From positions 62,001 through 126,000 of the forward strand of contig OZ034973.1 of the NCBI GenBank assembly GCA_964030785.1: a stretch of 64,000 nucleotides of DNA, written 5' to 3'. The notes under the pieces are model-generated. The model had not been told where the DNA came from. It ran no database searches and saw only the letters and a program-made list of their open reading frames with translations. This document shows positions 47,401 to 58,700 of this stretch, piece after piece (the first letter of the stretch is position 1; every line of letters starts with the position of its first letter). The position numbers and the translations under genes were made by a program. This DNA is from Siderastrea siderea. Lineage: Eukaryota; Cnidaria; Anthozoa; Scleractinia; Rhizangiidae.

Positions 47401-48867
47401 TGAATTAATGCTGTTATCAACTGAGCTTGGTCGTGCCAAGAGTGAAAAAGCAAAACTTCTGCGAGAGGTTAGCGCTGCTACTATGCGGTTGGAAGAGGAG
47501 AAGAAGACGGCATATAGAGAAAAAAGTGCTCTGAGGGAAATGGTTAACTCTGCGTTAGAAGAACTAGAAGAGAAAACGAAACTGATTTGGGATTTGAGGA
47601 TGAAGAACAAAGAGTCAAGAATTCGTATTTCCAGCCTCGAGACTGAGAAGCGAGGGATGGAGGAATGCGAGAGGGAGTACAAAGAAAACATCACAAGTGA
47701 ATTGAACTGGCTGAGGCAGGCTTTGAAAGCTTCAGAAGAAAAAAATGAGTTCTTTCAGTCCAAGATTGTATCAGCAAAGCAGGAGAACTCTGAATTGATA
47801 AGGGAAAAGCATAGGCTCAAGATTGAAGTGCTTCAGAAGGAGACGGACGAGATGAGTCAGTACCGTGAAATGGATGTGTCCTCTAGGCCGTTAACGGTGA
47901 GACATGTTCTCTATTTTTTCTTTTTAAATTTAACGTAAAACCCATCAAAAACTGCCGCCAACGATGATTTTGCTCAAGCATGCACGCTTATTCCATATAG
48001 TATCCCTCCCACTTCCCACTCTCTTGCCTCCTCCTTCGCCACCAGCTGCACAGAAATTTGCTTGTCTTTCACAAAAGTGAACAAAAAAGCCAGTCTGCTA
48101 TAGGACTGATACGAGCTGCATGCTTTATTACTTAGACCATCTTAAGTAAACATTACCTCACTCTAACAGAAGCTAAGGTTATGTGTAAGACCAAAAGCGT
48201 ACGCCACTGATAAGACTAGTTTTCGAAGAAACAAGCTTACAAATTTATCAACCATTCTAACATTCTTTGTGTTTCTGTTCTTACTCTTCAGTGGGCCGCC
48301 TTAGACGTGAGAAGACAGCAAACACTTGAAAAGATACGAGCTCTAGGCAGTGAAATAAACCTTGGCCTCACTGACAGTCGCCATGGAGCTATCCATACGT
48401 CACAGTGGTCTAGCAGCAAACGGTAAGCAATGGACGTAAAGATGTTCTAACTTTTGTGTTTGTGGTTAAATTGGTACGATGTGGCATTTCAATGAAAGCT
48501 CCCCAGCAGTACGTCTCAACCCAATTTTTTTCTTGTCTTTCACTATTTCACTAAATGGAATTTGTTTTTAACTGAAAGAAAGTAAAGTCAATTTACAGGC
48601 TAGGTCTTTTGTGTTACTGTGGACCAGTTTCATCCACCGAACTATAGGGAGGAAAGAAGATTATTATAATTTTCTTCCTGGGATTGAAAGTGTTAAGCCT
48701 AACCAATAGTTCCTTTTTTAATTTTCAGAATCCCTGGGGAACAGGCTAAAGAAAGCTTTCCCTTGCGGCGACTGGAAACTACTAATCGAACAACCGTTAA
48801 ACCTCCAAGAGATGTGATCGAGAGAGACTGGACCCCATCCAGAGTCCCTAATAATATTTTTCTATAA
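32499..48867 (+). CDS. Giant coiled-coil protein, ~3,759 residues, unrecognised family
   Basis: Eight exons join in phase: 32499-32790, 35076-35224, 35636-35862, 36339-36617, 36953-37228, 38110-47896, 48292-48422 and 48729-48867 (TAA 48865-48867). The ATG has G at -3 and +4. The protein starts with a basic Ser/Lys-rich segment, continues with duplicated acidic modules, a very acidic region, long coiled coils, a 46-residue repeat array and more coiled coil, and ends in a short conserved-looking tail (DWTPSRVPNNIFL). There is no signal peptide, membrane segment or catalytic motif, so a cytoskeletal, centrosomal, ciliary or Golgi scaffold is likely. I do not recognise the family. LRRIQ1 is divergent upstream and the kinesin converges downstream. 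Confidence 0.82.
33110..33830. repeat. Degenerate outer part of the GA-rich minisatellite
   Basis: Diverged units carry GGGAGCATGTTAGAGA and GGCGTATTGGGAG-like boxes. They appear to be older copies of the array that follows at 33831. Confidence 0.6.
33773..33808. repeat. Compact 36-bp hairpin
   Basis: TTCCTTTGTGGGGAGGA pairs with TCCTCCACAAAGGAA around a loop of a few bases, next to the minisatellite edge. Confidence 0.8.
33831..35000. repeat. ~100-bp two-part minisatellite in intron 1 of the giant gene
   Basis: About eleven units each combine two related halves of ~50 bp. One half is like AACAGAGACGGGGGCTTAAA then GAAAGGGGCGTATTGGGGCC. The other is like AACAGAGAGGGGGGCTGAGA then GACTGAGGGGCGCATTGTGA. 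The halves alternate along the array. Minus-strand open frames here are repeat translations. Confidence 0.92.
35636..37228 (+). other. Tandemly duplicated exons 3-5 of the giant gene
   Basis: Exon 3 (35636-35862) and exon 4 (36339-36617) both encode the module SPMDGSDLDGDFERRTTSSD, then ERELANV, PWLREAVK. Exons 4 and 5 (36953-37228) both begin with an EKKQK segment and a Gln-rich run. Exon 4 (279 nt) and exon 5 (276 nt) are symmetric, phase 2 to 2, so they can be duplicated or skipped without a frameshift. The introns after exons 3 and 4 are also similar. Confidence 0.85.
37748..37868. repeat. Fold-back element in intron 5 of the giant gene
   Basis: Arms of about 47 bp pair: CTAGTTCAAACGTCAAACTT then TACATGTGCCGATCCTAATGC, against GCATTAGTTTCGGAACATGT then AAAGTTCGACATTTGAACTGG, with a ~27-bp spacer. 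Confidence 0.85.
40500..41170 (+). repeat. Acidic in-frame repeat array, ~34-37 residues per unit
   Basis: About seven units follow the pattern EDIEVSxVHxEDLDFIEDVM then an acidic spacer ending in a TED-like step. Examples are KDIEVSVVHGEEIDYIEDVI, EDVEVSTAHSEDVDFIENVI and EDIEVSSDHDEDLDFIEDVM. It is in frame within exon 6 of the giant gene and is probably disordered. Confidence 0.85.
41371..42075 (+). other. Paired EFID-FD-LD acidic motifs
   Basis: EFIDEFDELLDQVEEEM at about 41371 and EFIDDFDRYLDDIEEDI at about 42010 share spacing and hydrophobic positions in an otherwise disordered acidic region. They look like a duplicated short helical binding motif. The partner is unknown. Confidence 0.65.
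44835..45110 (+). repeat. In-frame ~20-residue Asn/Asp/Glu repeat
   Basis: Units such as GQNGLSINTDNNKEEAV and GHNGLSKNTDDNKEDEP repeat about five times between the two main coiled-coil regions of the giant protein. Confidence 0.82.
45400..46820 (+). repeat. 46-residue (138-bp) coiled-coil repeat array
   Basis: About ten to eleven units recur every 138 bp (near 45402, 45540, 45678, 45816, 45954, 46092, 46230, 46368, 46506, 46644 and 46782). A unit reads SLKEKTDALEQTEEKLQ then LQTSLLATEEKHEEIVKQLQ then EDLECAQ. A diverged unit follows near 46965. All are in frame in the giant protein. Confidence 0.93.
48292..48867 (+). other. Giant gene terminal exons 7-8
   Basis: Exon 7 (48292-48422) follows TACTCTTCAG and encodes WAALDVRRQQTLEKIRALGS then a polar segment. 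Exon 8 (48729-48867) follows AATTTTCAG and encodes a basic tail ending DWTPSRVPNNIFL, then TAA. The compact, non-repetitive tail looks more constrained than the repeats and is the best probe for orthologues. Confidence 0.82.
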
Positions 48868-48961
48868 AATCTGAATACAACTAAAATTATCCTCCTATTT
48901 CTGTGATAAACTTGATAAAATAGTCAGCAACATAAATTTAATTACCCAGTTCTTATGTAAA

Positions 48962-48967
48962 AATAAA
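48962..48967 (+). terminator. Putative polyadenylation signal AATAAA of the giant gene
   Basis: AATAAA lies 95 bases downstream of the TAA at 48865-48867, in AT-rich sequence. A second AATAAA occurs near 49437. Confidence 0.55.
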
Positions 48968-49025
48968 ACAAGTAAAAACGTTTTTGAAATATTTGGAAAA
49001 ATTGTTATTACCTATTTGCTGAACA

Positions 49026-49293
49026 TAGAGTGATTTCAATTTATTGCTCATCAGAAAAAAGATTAACATTCTGACCTTTTTGTTTTCAAATTAACAAACG
49101 AAAAAGAGCGTCGAATTTTTTCTACAATTGTGTTCATATTAGATTTTCAATTATTTAAATTCAGTAACATCCTAAAATGCGACAAATGATGGCAAATTCG
49201 ATGTGGCAATTACAGACCTTTATATTATCAAATCTAATATGAACACGCCCTAATTATCTGCCAGATATTTCACGAGTTAGAGAAATCACTCTA
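49026..49293. repeat. Nested fold-back element
   Basis: Outer arms TAGAGTGATTTC and GAAATCACTCTA, and inner arms TGTTCATATTAGATTT and AAATCTAATATGAACA, are inverted and nested, giving a cruciform-like MITE remnant. Confidence 0.7.
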
Positions 49294-50464
49294 CATTCAC
49301 TGTTATTTCGGTCTTGTTTGCTAAAAAAAAAATTCAAATTATATATCTAATGCCAAGCATATTGACTTTTACAATGTAAATATGTAAATAGGTATTTAAT
49401 AGAAATATTTGTTTATATTTGTTTTTTTTTATTTTTAATAAATGTATTGTTAAATATATGTGAGTGGGAAATTTTCCACACAGCAAAACGCAAACTGCGA
49501 TATGTGAATTTCAATAGAAAAATCATGATAAATTTGTTTGAGTCTCCTCTTTGATTTTTCAATCCGAAATATTCAGACATCTTCCGAAGTCTTCAAAAAA
49601 ATAGAGGGTCAAAAAACAGAGGGTCATGGGCTGAGAGGAGGGAGACTGGGACTAAGAAAATGCATTTTGACCAGGAAATCAGTGCTGAAACACGCATAAA
49701 TTTGGCCAGCGGTGTTGAGTACAGGCTTTTCAAAATGGCGACCATTTCAATGAATTTCCCAGTTAGGAAAACGGAGCTTGCTTTGCTTTTGCAACCCGCT
49801 ACCAGTTGTGTGCGCTCTAGAACGGAAGTGGCCATTTTGAATGCCTGACCACTATCGAGAGGTGGGGTACCGGGAAAAGTTTGGGATTCCAGGGAATTTA
49901 CAAGGAGCTTCAACCGTTATACGAAGATTTCTGCGTTCCAGATGAACCAATAACAGGACGGACATTTAAGAGGCCATGGCAGTTTCTTCTAAAATTGACG
50001 GAAATAGACTGGGCCTTAAAAAAGGGTCAGCGAAAAAATGTGGTCGCTGTTATGATTGGTTGTCCTTTGTAATTGCTGTTATCATATGATTCGTCTTAAG
50101 CACGTGCTATGTAATTCCAATTCAGAATAAAACTCTTGTTGAAGACAGACGTGTATTTCTCTATCTCTGCAAATCATATATAACAGTCGCTAAGTTCGGT
50201 GTAGCCCAAGATAAGTATGGAGCAAGGTGAGACTGGTCCAGGCCCCATATTAGCCTGCAGGCCAACACCGACAGGTAACTCTGGGTACGAGAGATATTTG
50301 GAGTCACTGCTATCTCCCCCATCCTGCCGACTCTTTTCCAGGGTCTCTCATCTCCTCACCCCGATGGAGCGAGAAAAGAAAAACCTCTGGGACGCTGGGA
50401 GCGAGCGCGTGCTCCTTTAATTTTGAAACAACATTCAGAAGAGGGTCCACAATAGGGTTCTCAG

Positions 50465-50640
50465 ATCCCGCCATCCCGCCCATTTTTTCCTGTTAATCCC
50501 GCCATCCCGCCTATTTTTGCCTGTTGATCCCGCCATCCCGCCTATTTTGTCCTGTTAATCTCGCCATCCCGCCTATTTTTGCCTGTTAATCCCGCCGTCC
50601 CACCTTTTTTCCTGTTAATCCCGCCGTCCCGCCCTTCTTT
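50465..50640. repeat. ~33-bp C-rich tandem repeat
   Basis: About five to six units carry TCCCGCCATCCCGCC, a T-run, and CCTGTTAA. There is no coding sense. Confidence 0.88.
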
Positions 50641-51397
50641 ATGTCGAAATCCCGATCCCATCCACATTTTTAATAGTTTTCTATGAAAACATCACATGCC
50701 TTTTATACAACGGAAAGCAGACAAGTTTTTTTTACAACGGATAGCAGACAAACACGTTTTTATGGTCAACGTTTTTGTGGTCTCGATAACGCCACTGATG
50801 ACCCTAATGAGTATTTTGTTTGTGATATACTGTTTTACCTTATCATGTCCAGGTATTAATGAAAAGTAAAGATTGACAAAGATTGTTTGTTATGATATTC
50901 TCGGTCCTGTTTTTGTTTTGGAAAAGAACCAACTGAATGTCTTTATGACATGAACCTCTTTCTGTTCCAAAATTCAAAAGAAGGGGTAGTAATCTGATCT
51001 GATCGGGGTTTTGACCTGAAGGTCGGTGCGTTCCTTAGACACAAAAGTGTTCTCCACGTTGTTTCTCTACACCCAGCTGTATAAAAATGGGTTGTATCCT
51101 TAGACAAGGCTAGGGTCACACAAAGGTCACACAAGATCGGTCCAGTTATGAGGTCTGCAAAAATGAAATGTAGAAAAGATTTAAAGAAGTCGACTCACCT
51201 AACAGTTTATTTCAAAGCTTTCAGTACCTTTACTTGCCCTCAGAAAATCTCTGCTCGGAAGTGTTCTATTTGAAGGAAGGCATTCCTTTTCGCACTCTTT
51301 TCATAATATATATAGCAACAAAGTTTGTGGTGTCAAATACCTCGTTTTCAGCGACCGCCCTTACATTACCGTCCGCCGGTGTTGCCATGCCGCCTTA

Positions 51398-51707
51398 AAG
51401 GAGAAGGTCACTCCAGAAACGGTGTATTTTTTGAAATCGCCAATTAAAAGATACACTAAGTTGAGTTACTGACCGTGGTTTCAGCTTCTAAAGTGCATCC
51501 GATCACACTGAAATTCCTCTCCAAAGAGGGCCAAAATTGAACACTGCGCGCCGCCATTTTTGAATTGTCCGTGACGTCAAATTGTGCAACCACACCAGCG
51601 GTCGGGTAACGTGGGCTCTGAAAAACCACGGCCAGTAACTCAACTTGGTGTTATCTTTGTATTGGCGATTTCAAAAAATACACCGTTTCTGGAGTGACCT
51701 TCTCCTT
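51398..51707. mobile_element. Long fold-back MITE
   Basis: Terminal arms of about 47 bp are inverted and nearly identical: AAGGAGAAGGTCACTCCAGA onwards against the inverse ending GGAGTGACCTTCTCCTT. Internal segments GTTGAGTTACTGACCGTGGT and ACCACGGCCAGTAACTCAAC also pair, so most of the 310 bp can form a stem. No target duplication was clear. Confidence 0.85.
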
Positions 51708-54573
51708 GAACCATAGCTGTTCCAACAAACGCTCAATGGAAAGGGTCGGAAAAGTCAAGAACGCAAATAAGTGAAAGTGAAAGTGCCGAGAATAGAAAAT
51801 GTCCGAAATCAACACAAAACACCACAAAAGGACTCATACTAGTTTGACATTCAGGCTACGCTGCCTTGGTCGATTCATTACTTGAAAGCCGACACACTTC
51901 ACACCACAAAGGATACATTTGTATCAGCCTGCCCTGGTAAAATGAGGCTCTTACTTCGGGTAGAAGACACAGAATTCGCAAAACAATGAACAAAAAACTC
52001 AAAACAATGGTAAAATTAGAAATAAATAAATAAATAAATAATTCAGTACTCTTAGTACAGATTCCCAACGACCAAACGGGCCGTTGACATGAGCTCAAAC
52101 TATCGTTCTTTAGGTTAGCCTGAAGTCGATTACACTTTCACCCAGTTCGAGTCCCCTTACCGGCAATGAACCCTGTTCGCGTTTGTGGAAGGAGATGTAT
52201 TCGCCGTCAACTGCTTCCCATTGGCAGATCAATCGCCGTTTTTATTTTGACTTGATGATAGTCTGACAAGGGCACATTTTCAGTGATGGTTTTAGAAAAA
52301 CTTGGAAAAGCGTTCGCCCAAGAAGCAAGTATCCCTTTTTTTTTCAGTGGGCTACAAATTTTCTTGGACGATGGCTCTCTGATAATGAATAGCTCTATTT
52401 AAACACAAATAGTTAAATACATTTATTTTAACCTGCTGTCAGGCAGAATTTTTTCTCTCACATTCTTTTACGTGGGTTGCTCGCTAACTCACCGAGCGAA
52501 ATACCCTGATCTCTGGCTGCTTATGTTTAATCTGAAAATTCACACCGAGATTTAAAAACTGCTTTTCATGAATGCTGTGTCTGTTAGAATTTATCACTGA
52601 AAGAGGCTAGGAGAATGTAGTGTGTTACAAAAATCATTTAGTGATAGCTAAAGCCGTTTTCCAGAACGTTGGTGCGAGGGACTGCAACCGCAACTTTGTT
52701 CACGGAGTCTCTCAAGGAATATTCAGTTATGTCAAAAAAGTTGATAAATTAAGCGAGTGCCTTAGATACTCGTTCGGAAGACCATGTAAGGAATTGAAGA
52801 CCATTGTGCTTTCTGCATTTTTTCGTTGAGTACTTAGTTTTCTACACCCAGGATTAATGAATAAGGTCAAAAAAATCTTCAACATTAGTGTCGTAACTGG
52901 AAGGGGTTTGAATTCGGGCAGCTCGGTTCTCTGACTTCTCTAATTTACTTCGTCAATTTTTCGTGCCTAATCGTCGAAAAAAAATGCTTCCTAGTTCAGC
53001 TAGGCAACTTATATCGAGCCAAGTTAATTCTCTGTTCACACCCACTTCAAGATGGCAGCCGATTAATGAATTTTTTTCCAGGAAGAAAAAAATCCTTTAT
53101 TTTATACTGAAAAATCGAAGTGGATGTATAAAGAAAACTCTCCCGAGTGCAAACATGATCTTTTTTCTGCCTTTAAATATTTCTAGCATCCAATCTCTAC
53201 GCAGTTAAAAATAGAACCAAGTATAATTTTTCATCTATACTTTAGAAAAATAACTTTTTCATTTTTCTTCTATTTATAAATTTAATTTACGTAGAATAAC
53301 TTAGAGCAAATGTCTTGTGAAAATATTTCCTCTGATAAAAAGAAAGTGACTTTTCCTGGTAAACTAGTACGTCGTCGATTGTTAAACAAATCTACAGTAT
53401 TCTTGGGTACAGAGTACTGTTTTGTCTCAATATGCAACTGCAAACGATATAAGGACTACGGTTACTTTTTCTTTGTATGTTTGTATACGACATTAACAGA
53501 CACTTGCTACTGAATGTCAACTCAGACTTATAAATTTTCTCTTCCAATATTGGTTTTTTTTGTTTGAAGTAATATTAAACTTCTTCAACGTGCTATAATA
53601 ATGGGCAGAATCTGAAACAAAATACGTTAAGCACCCAAAATGCCCACTTAATGTCCCCCAGGCATGACAATTTGACTGCCATCCCCTCTCTTATTGTTTA
53701 ATGACGTTTCTCTTATGTTTGGTAACTTCTATGACTTCATGAGAAAATAGCTGAGCGATCCACCTTTCGCCCTATTCTAGCCTGAATAGCCGGCGTCTGT
53801 AAATTGTAGGGTGCGATATCGGGAGCGTGCGACACTCGCGAGAGTCTAACGCGCACTCTATAATTTACAAGCAACAGCTACACAGGCTTGCCCAAGTCTT
53901 AAATACTTACAGGGTGTACCAAAAGTTTTGTTACAACTGCAGCTAAATATCTCTTGAACCACGTATATGGTAAGAAAACTAAAGTAGCAAAAACACATCT
54001 GCTTCCGGTTGTTTAAGCAAGGATTAAAAGAGAATGAACTGTGCACTCAGATTTAGAGAGTACCTTCCTATGCAGACGTTCCAAGTTTTGCCGCATTAAA
54101 AGTACAAAGTACCAGTCGTTTTACGAAGCGCGATAGAGAATATTAGGAGCAATGTCAGCAAGAGTTTACTCAAAACGCAAGCCTCGCGTTTTAAAGTTTG
54201 TGAATGCCGTAGTCCATTTTCATTCCGTCTGATGACTTTATGGCATTTGTCGAGTACTGCATTACAGAATGAAACTGTTACGCCTCATGTGACCTAGATA
54301 ACTGTTTGAGCTCAGTTCTCGGAACACACTGCTCCTCTAAAGATTACTATGGAGTGGTTTTCAGTTGAGAGTCGAAGGTAATTTGCGTCTGCTTTGGTTT
54401 TGTTTTACTGCGCTCCGTGGTTGGATAAAAAAACTCTCGCCACTTTGTCAGCCACTAAGAATTAAATCAAAACCAATGGTGACTCACACGCGTTTTCCCG
54501 CGCTTACTGCCTGTGACTATGTATTCGCCTTTAGTTCTGATTGCTTCGTTGTCCTGTCGGCGTCTGTTGCCAC

Positions 54574-54714
54574 GCCCCAGTTGTTCAAAGGAGGGAAAAC
54601 TTTTTTCACTGGGCATAAACTGCTATCCAGCAGATAAAATGTACTCCAACCAGTACACGCTGGATAGTGATTTATCCGGCACATAAAGTCATGCAGCCTT
54701 TGAACAACTGGGGC
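54574..54714. mobile_element. Fold-back MITE with GCCCCAGTTGTTCAAAGG ends
   Basis: 18-bp terminal inverted repeats GCCCCAGTTGTTCAAAGG and its inverse flank paired internal boxes (GCTATCCAGC and GCTGGATAGT). It lies just downstream of the kinesin stop codon. Confidence 0.8.
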
Positions 54715-54788
54715 CAGAACGCTAACTTTGGTTTTGTCCTTACGACACTCATTATTGAAAACTGCTCTATCAATACAAAAACAAGACG

Positions 54789-55778
54789 CTATCTACCATT
54801 TTCACTATCTTGATGTCTCTTGTACAAGCGCCATGTACGTTGTATAGCTTCTGCTGCGTGAACACACTCTCTAATTTTCTTCACTCTTTCTCTCTGCTCT
54901 CTTTTAAGACAAACCAGCGATGGGGTTTTTTGATCAAGGATCTCTTCTCTTGACTTTCCTGCCATTGCTTCAGGAAATGAAAGATGCACATTCTCGTAGC
55001 CCGTACTTTTATTTTCATGGCTCAGTTCAGCTTGGCTCTCGGTGACATGACGTGTATTGAGTTCTACCTTTTCGTGTACTTTGTCCGTTGCATTTTTCAG
55101 CACGTACTCTGCTTTTGCAGAAGAGCCACAACAGCCGCTAGCCGTGCTTCCTAACAAATTCGTTTTATCATCCGTTACAGTCGCCCCTTGTATCTTAGGA
55201 ACTTTTATCGGTACTTTTTTTACATTGCCCGCGTCACCACGGACACCACTGCCAATTCGTCTCCGAAATGTGGACTTGACGTAGATCGCCTGGCGAGAAT
55301 TGTTTATGTACTCGACAAGCGGGCAACGTTTTGCGTCCGCGTCCCTTCTCAATGTCACGCATTTATCTTTTCTGGATAACCGTTCCTGATTTGAAAATGC
55401 CCTCCTTAGCAAAGTACTGCGAGAGCTCGGCGCAGTTCTGTTCATCTGGAGCGAGTTATCGCTCATTCTACTTTTTATCCTCGGTGGCTTAACAACGAAG
55501 TTTCTGTTGTTTACAGGTGGAGTTGGACAAATCTGCCTGTCACCTTCACAAAGCAACGTCATTGACGACGTCACTGACAAACTTGCCCGACCAGTTTCAG
55601 ACGGGAAGCTTGAAACCGAGACCGGTGATTGACAGGATATCTCATGTGGCGTTGTCTGTGGCGAGAAGCCAAAGTTCCTCATTTGCTCTCTGCGAGCTAA
55701 AAGTTTCTGCCGCGTGAATTCTTCCTTCAGTTCTAATTCCTTGAAGGTTTGTGTTACTACTCGATGGCGATCTTTCAT
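54789..55778 (-). other. KIF6: Kinesin C-terminal exon with IQ-like motif
   Basis: This 990-nt exon follows acceptor CCCTTGATAG and encodes 329 residues. It starts with a helix, FKELELKEEFTRQKLLARRE, continues as a basic, Ser/Thr-rich disordered region, and ends with AAEAIQRTWRLYKRHQ, an IQ-like motif lacking the usual RG, just before the stop. Confidence 0.82.
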
Positions 55779-58700
55779 CTATCAAGGGTAAAAAGGGGTA
55801 AGAATAAAAATCAATTGCTGCTTTGTACAAGGTCTACAATCCCCTCTTGTCTCGCAAGCGTGAACCGGAATATGAGATCGCGGAAACTCGAGGAGAGTCG
55901 GGATGCAACTGCGTAAGGGTTGCTCCAAGAGTTAAATCTCGAGTAAGCTATTGTGGGTTAGACTGTACAAGAAAACAATTATAATTGTTGCGGGAACATT
56001 TAAGAATTTCAAAGTTTTACTTAATGCTTTGTCGCTTTTATAAGCAAATGCTATTTCCGACAAGCAAGAAATGCATTTTTTGAAACATTTTGTTCGCACA
56101 ACAATTGTTGCGTGTGTGTGTAAACAGGGCAATTAAAAATGTTTCCTCGTTCGGGGTCTTAAGTCTGACCACTCAGATGAACACTCTCAAGAAGTACCTT
56201 CTGTCTATGGTACTGTTTGGAAATTTTACCCGGTTTTTAAGTTGATTTTTCCTGCGTTTTGCTCAGGTTCTATTAATCACTTCAAGTTCTCACTGGTTAA
56301 CTGTGTCAACTGCGTTTGTGATTTTCAAATGAGATTATTTTAGGATTGGCTCTACAAGAGGGCATTCAAACAAACCTGGCTAGTTTGAGCAGTACATGTT
56401 GGAAGCCGCTCATCTCCGCCTTCTGCCGCTTGCTCCTCAAAGCAAAGTTCTTTTTTTTGAGGCTTCTGTTTTCGTTCCGTGTACTTCACATCAGCCAGCT
56501 TCTTTATCACAAGAGAGAGTTTGTTTTCCACTTCACGCTGCAAAAGGAACAACGGCAAAAGTCGCAAATTGGAATTCAGTCCAGCAAGAGTGCATAATGA
56601 GACACACATGCTGTAGGATGTGTATTGTAAAACAGTCTATACTGAACCTGTTTTTTCTGAAGCTGCAACTCAACAATTTTCTCACTTTCCAAGTCCTCTG
56701 GAACGGCACCCTGCCTCATCATAACAACGACGCGTGCTCGCTGATCAGCCAATCTAGACGCAAACATCTTGCTTCTGTTCCTGAAAAGAGATAGGCAAAC
56801 TTTCAATCCCGTTTATTTTGCAGTTGTAGTAAGTGCAGAAATAACTCGCCACTTGGAATCCGTTCCTGCCAGAAGACTTGCCCTGTTAAAGGACGTATAA
56901 CACGAGCATTTGCCTTAATTTTGGAAACGCAAAACCCAACCAGTGCTTTTTTGATTTACCCAGATATAATTCAAGGTGGTTGCAGAGATTTGATTTATTA
57001 ACACTGTGTCATTAGTATTCAGGATTGACTCTCCTAAGACTTACAAAAGTGTTTCCTTCTGCAGTTGAAGCTCCCAAATCCTTACATCTCCATGCGAATT
57101 TGCAAGGGGTTGCATTTTCTCTTTCTCTGGACAAACATCTCTTTTGCTTTGTTTTTCTTCAGAGGTTGCCAATAGAGTAGTCTGGGTTGAGACCTCACTC
57201 GTCCCACGCCCAGACAGCTGGAGTGCTGAGTGGCCAGGCCAGTCTGAGTCTGGTATTGGCTCCTCCAGGTCAGTATTTAGTGAGACGACACTTTCCTGAG
57301 TGATACTTGATCTGTTAATATTCAAAGTATAAGAATTTATAAGGACGACTTTTGATCATTTGACTTAAATACTGGATTTTTTAAGTGTACATAATATCGC
57401 ACAATTGAGAACGCTTGGCATGGCATCAACAACCTCTTAATAAAATGCTTTGGTCATCCATGGCCTGTTCCAAATCACACGCTTCTTACTTTCGTGGCGG
57501 TCCCTTTCTAATTTTCTCCATCCCTACCGCCTGAAAGCCTGCAATGGGCCATGTCATAAAATGCTCTTCTGTGACATACTATTGTCACACACGTTTCTGT
57601 CACATAATCAAATATTTACAAATACTTTTGTCACATGATGCTCTTATTCCTGGGGCATGCAACTGTGCCAAACTATTCTTTTATCACAAGTTCTTTTGTT
57701 GCACAGTGCTTCGTTTGCGAATGCACTTTTGGAACACTATGCTTCGGTCACACAATGCTCCTGTGACATACATACCCTACCCCACAATAGCATGAGATGC
57801 TTTTGTCACACAATCCTTCCTGCTGCAAAACCGTGATTATTTGTAACCAATTTCAAAAAGAAAACGAGTCAGTAGCTGCAGGGTATTACGTGAAGCTGGC
57901 ACTAAAGAGGTAGGCTCCACAAACAATTGTACCAAGAATGCTTATGTAAGACGTTGTAGGAAAACAAGCCCCTGAAAGTTCAAAATATCCCAAGGAGAAT
58001 GACAGAAAATGTGTAACAACCACTAATGAGAATTATGACGTTCATCTTGACTTGAGAGTACACAAACCTGTGTTGCAAACCACCAGCAAAAGTGGACACA
58101 TGAGATGGTACCTGGGGAGTGAAATTAGAAGCATTGAAATGCACGTGATCATTCTCCCATTCACTTGCCAGTGGAGAGGTCAGTTCACTACCAGTACGCA
58201 CACCACTGTCTCTTTCATCTCCAGACTCCTCATGACCACTCAAGGGTGAACGGGGACTGGACCCAACAAGCATCTGACGTAAGTAACGCAGGGTGGCTCG
58301 GAACTTTCTTGGTGTGTTGACACCTGTCAAAGATATAGAACTTTCTGTAAAGCTGGTTGATACACTGGGTGTTCTACAATAAACTAACATATTTGGAAAT
58401 CCTGTAAGTAAAACTCTTGACATTCAAGATATAACATGTGTAGCAATATATTTCTTTCAAAAGTTCTGAACAACTAAAATTTTCCAGTAGTTACATGAAG
58501 TTTCCAGAATCTTCATACCTGCTGGGATATGGTTTCTTAGTGGGAAAAATGTTTTAGCTTACTGTTCAAAGAATCAAATCATCAGATAAGAACAGCTTAC
58601 CATGTGCTACTGGATCATTTATTCTTCCAGCGAGAAATGAGTGCATCACATTAACATAATCCTGTTCACTCTCATGATTAATTCCATCTTCCCTGTGTAG

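Larger units (their letters stand above)
38110..47896 (+). other. 9.8-kb exon 6 of the giant gene
   Basis: This single exon has acceptor GCTTTTGTTTAG and donor GTGAGA and encodes about 3,262 residues. From the start it encodes a charged coiled coil, an acidic low-complexity region, an acidic repeat array, a Ser/Asp/Glu region with two EFID-FD-LD motifs, a long heptad coiled coil from about 42.8 kb, a short Asn/Asp repeat (44.8-45.1 kb), and a 46-residue coiled-coil repeat (45.4-46.8 kb). It ends with more coiled coil. Confidence 0.9.
48868..54788. other. Convergent intergenic region between giant gene and kinesin
   Basis: This 5.9-kb region lies between two 3' ends. It holds fold-backs at 49026-49293, 51398-51707 and 54574-54714, a ~33-bp tandem repeat at 50465-50640 and an (AAAT)n run near 52021. 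Open frames such as 49881-50072, 50217-50420 and 52620-52829 have no family signature or splice context. I recognise no gene. Confidence 0.65.

Noticed and set aside
49593..50420. Small frames near 49.6-50.4 kb as possible genes
   Set aside because: No splice partners and no recognisable domain; the surrounding sequence looks like interspersed non-coding repeat.
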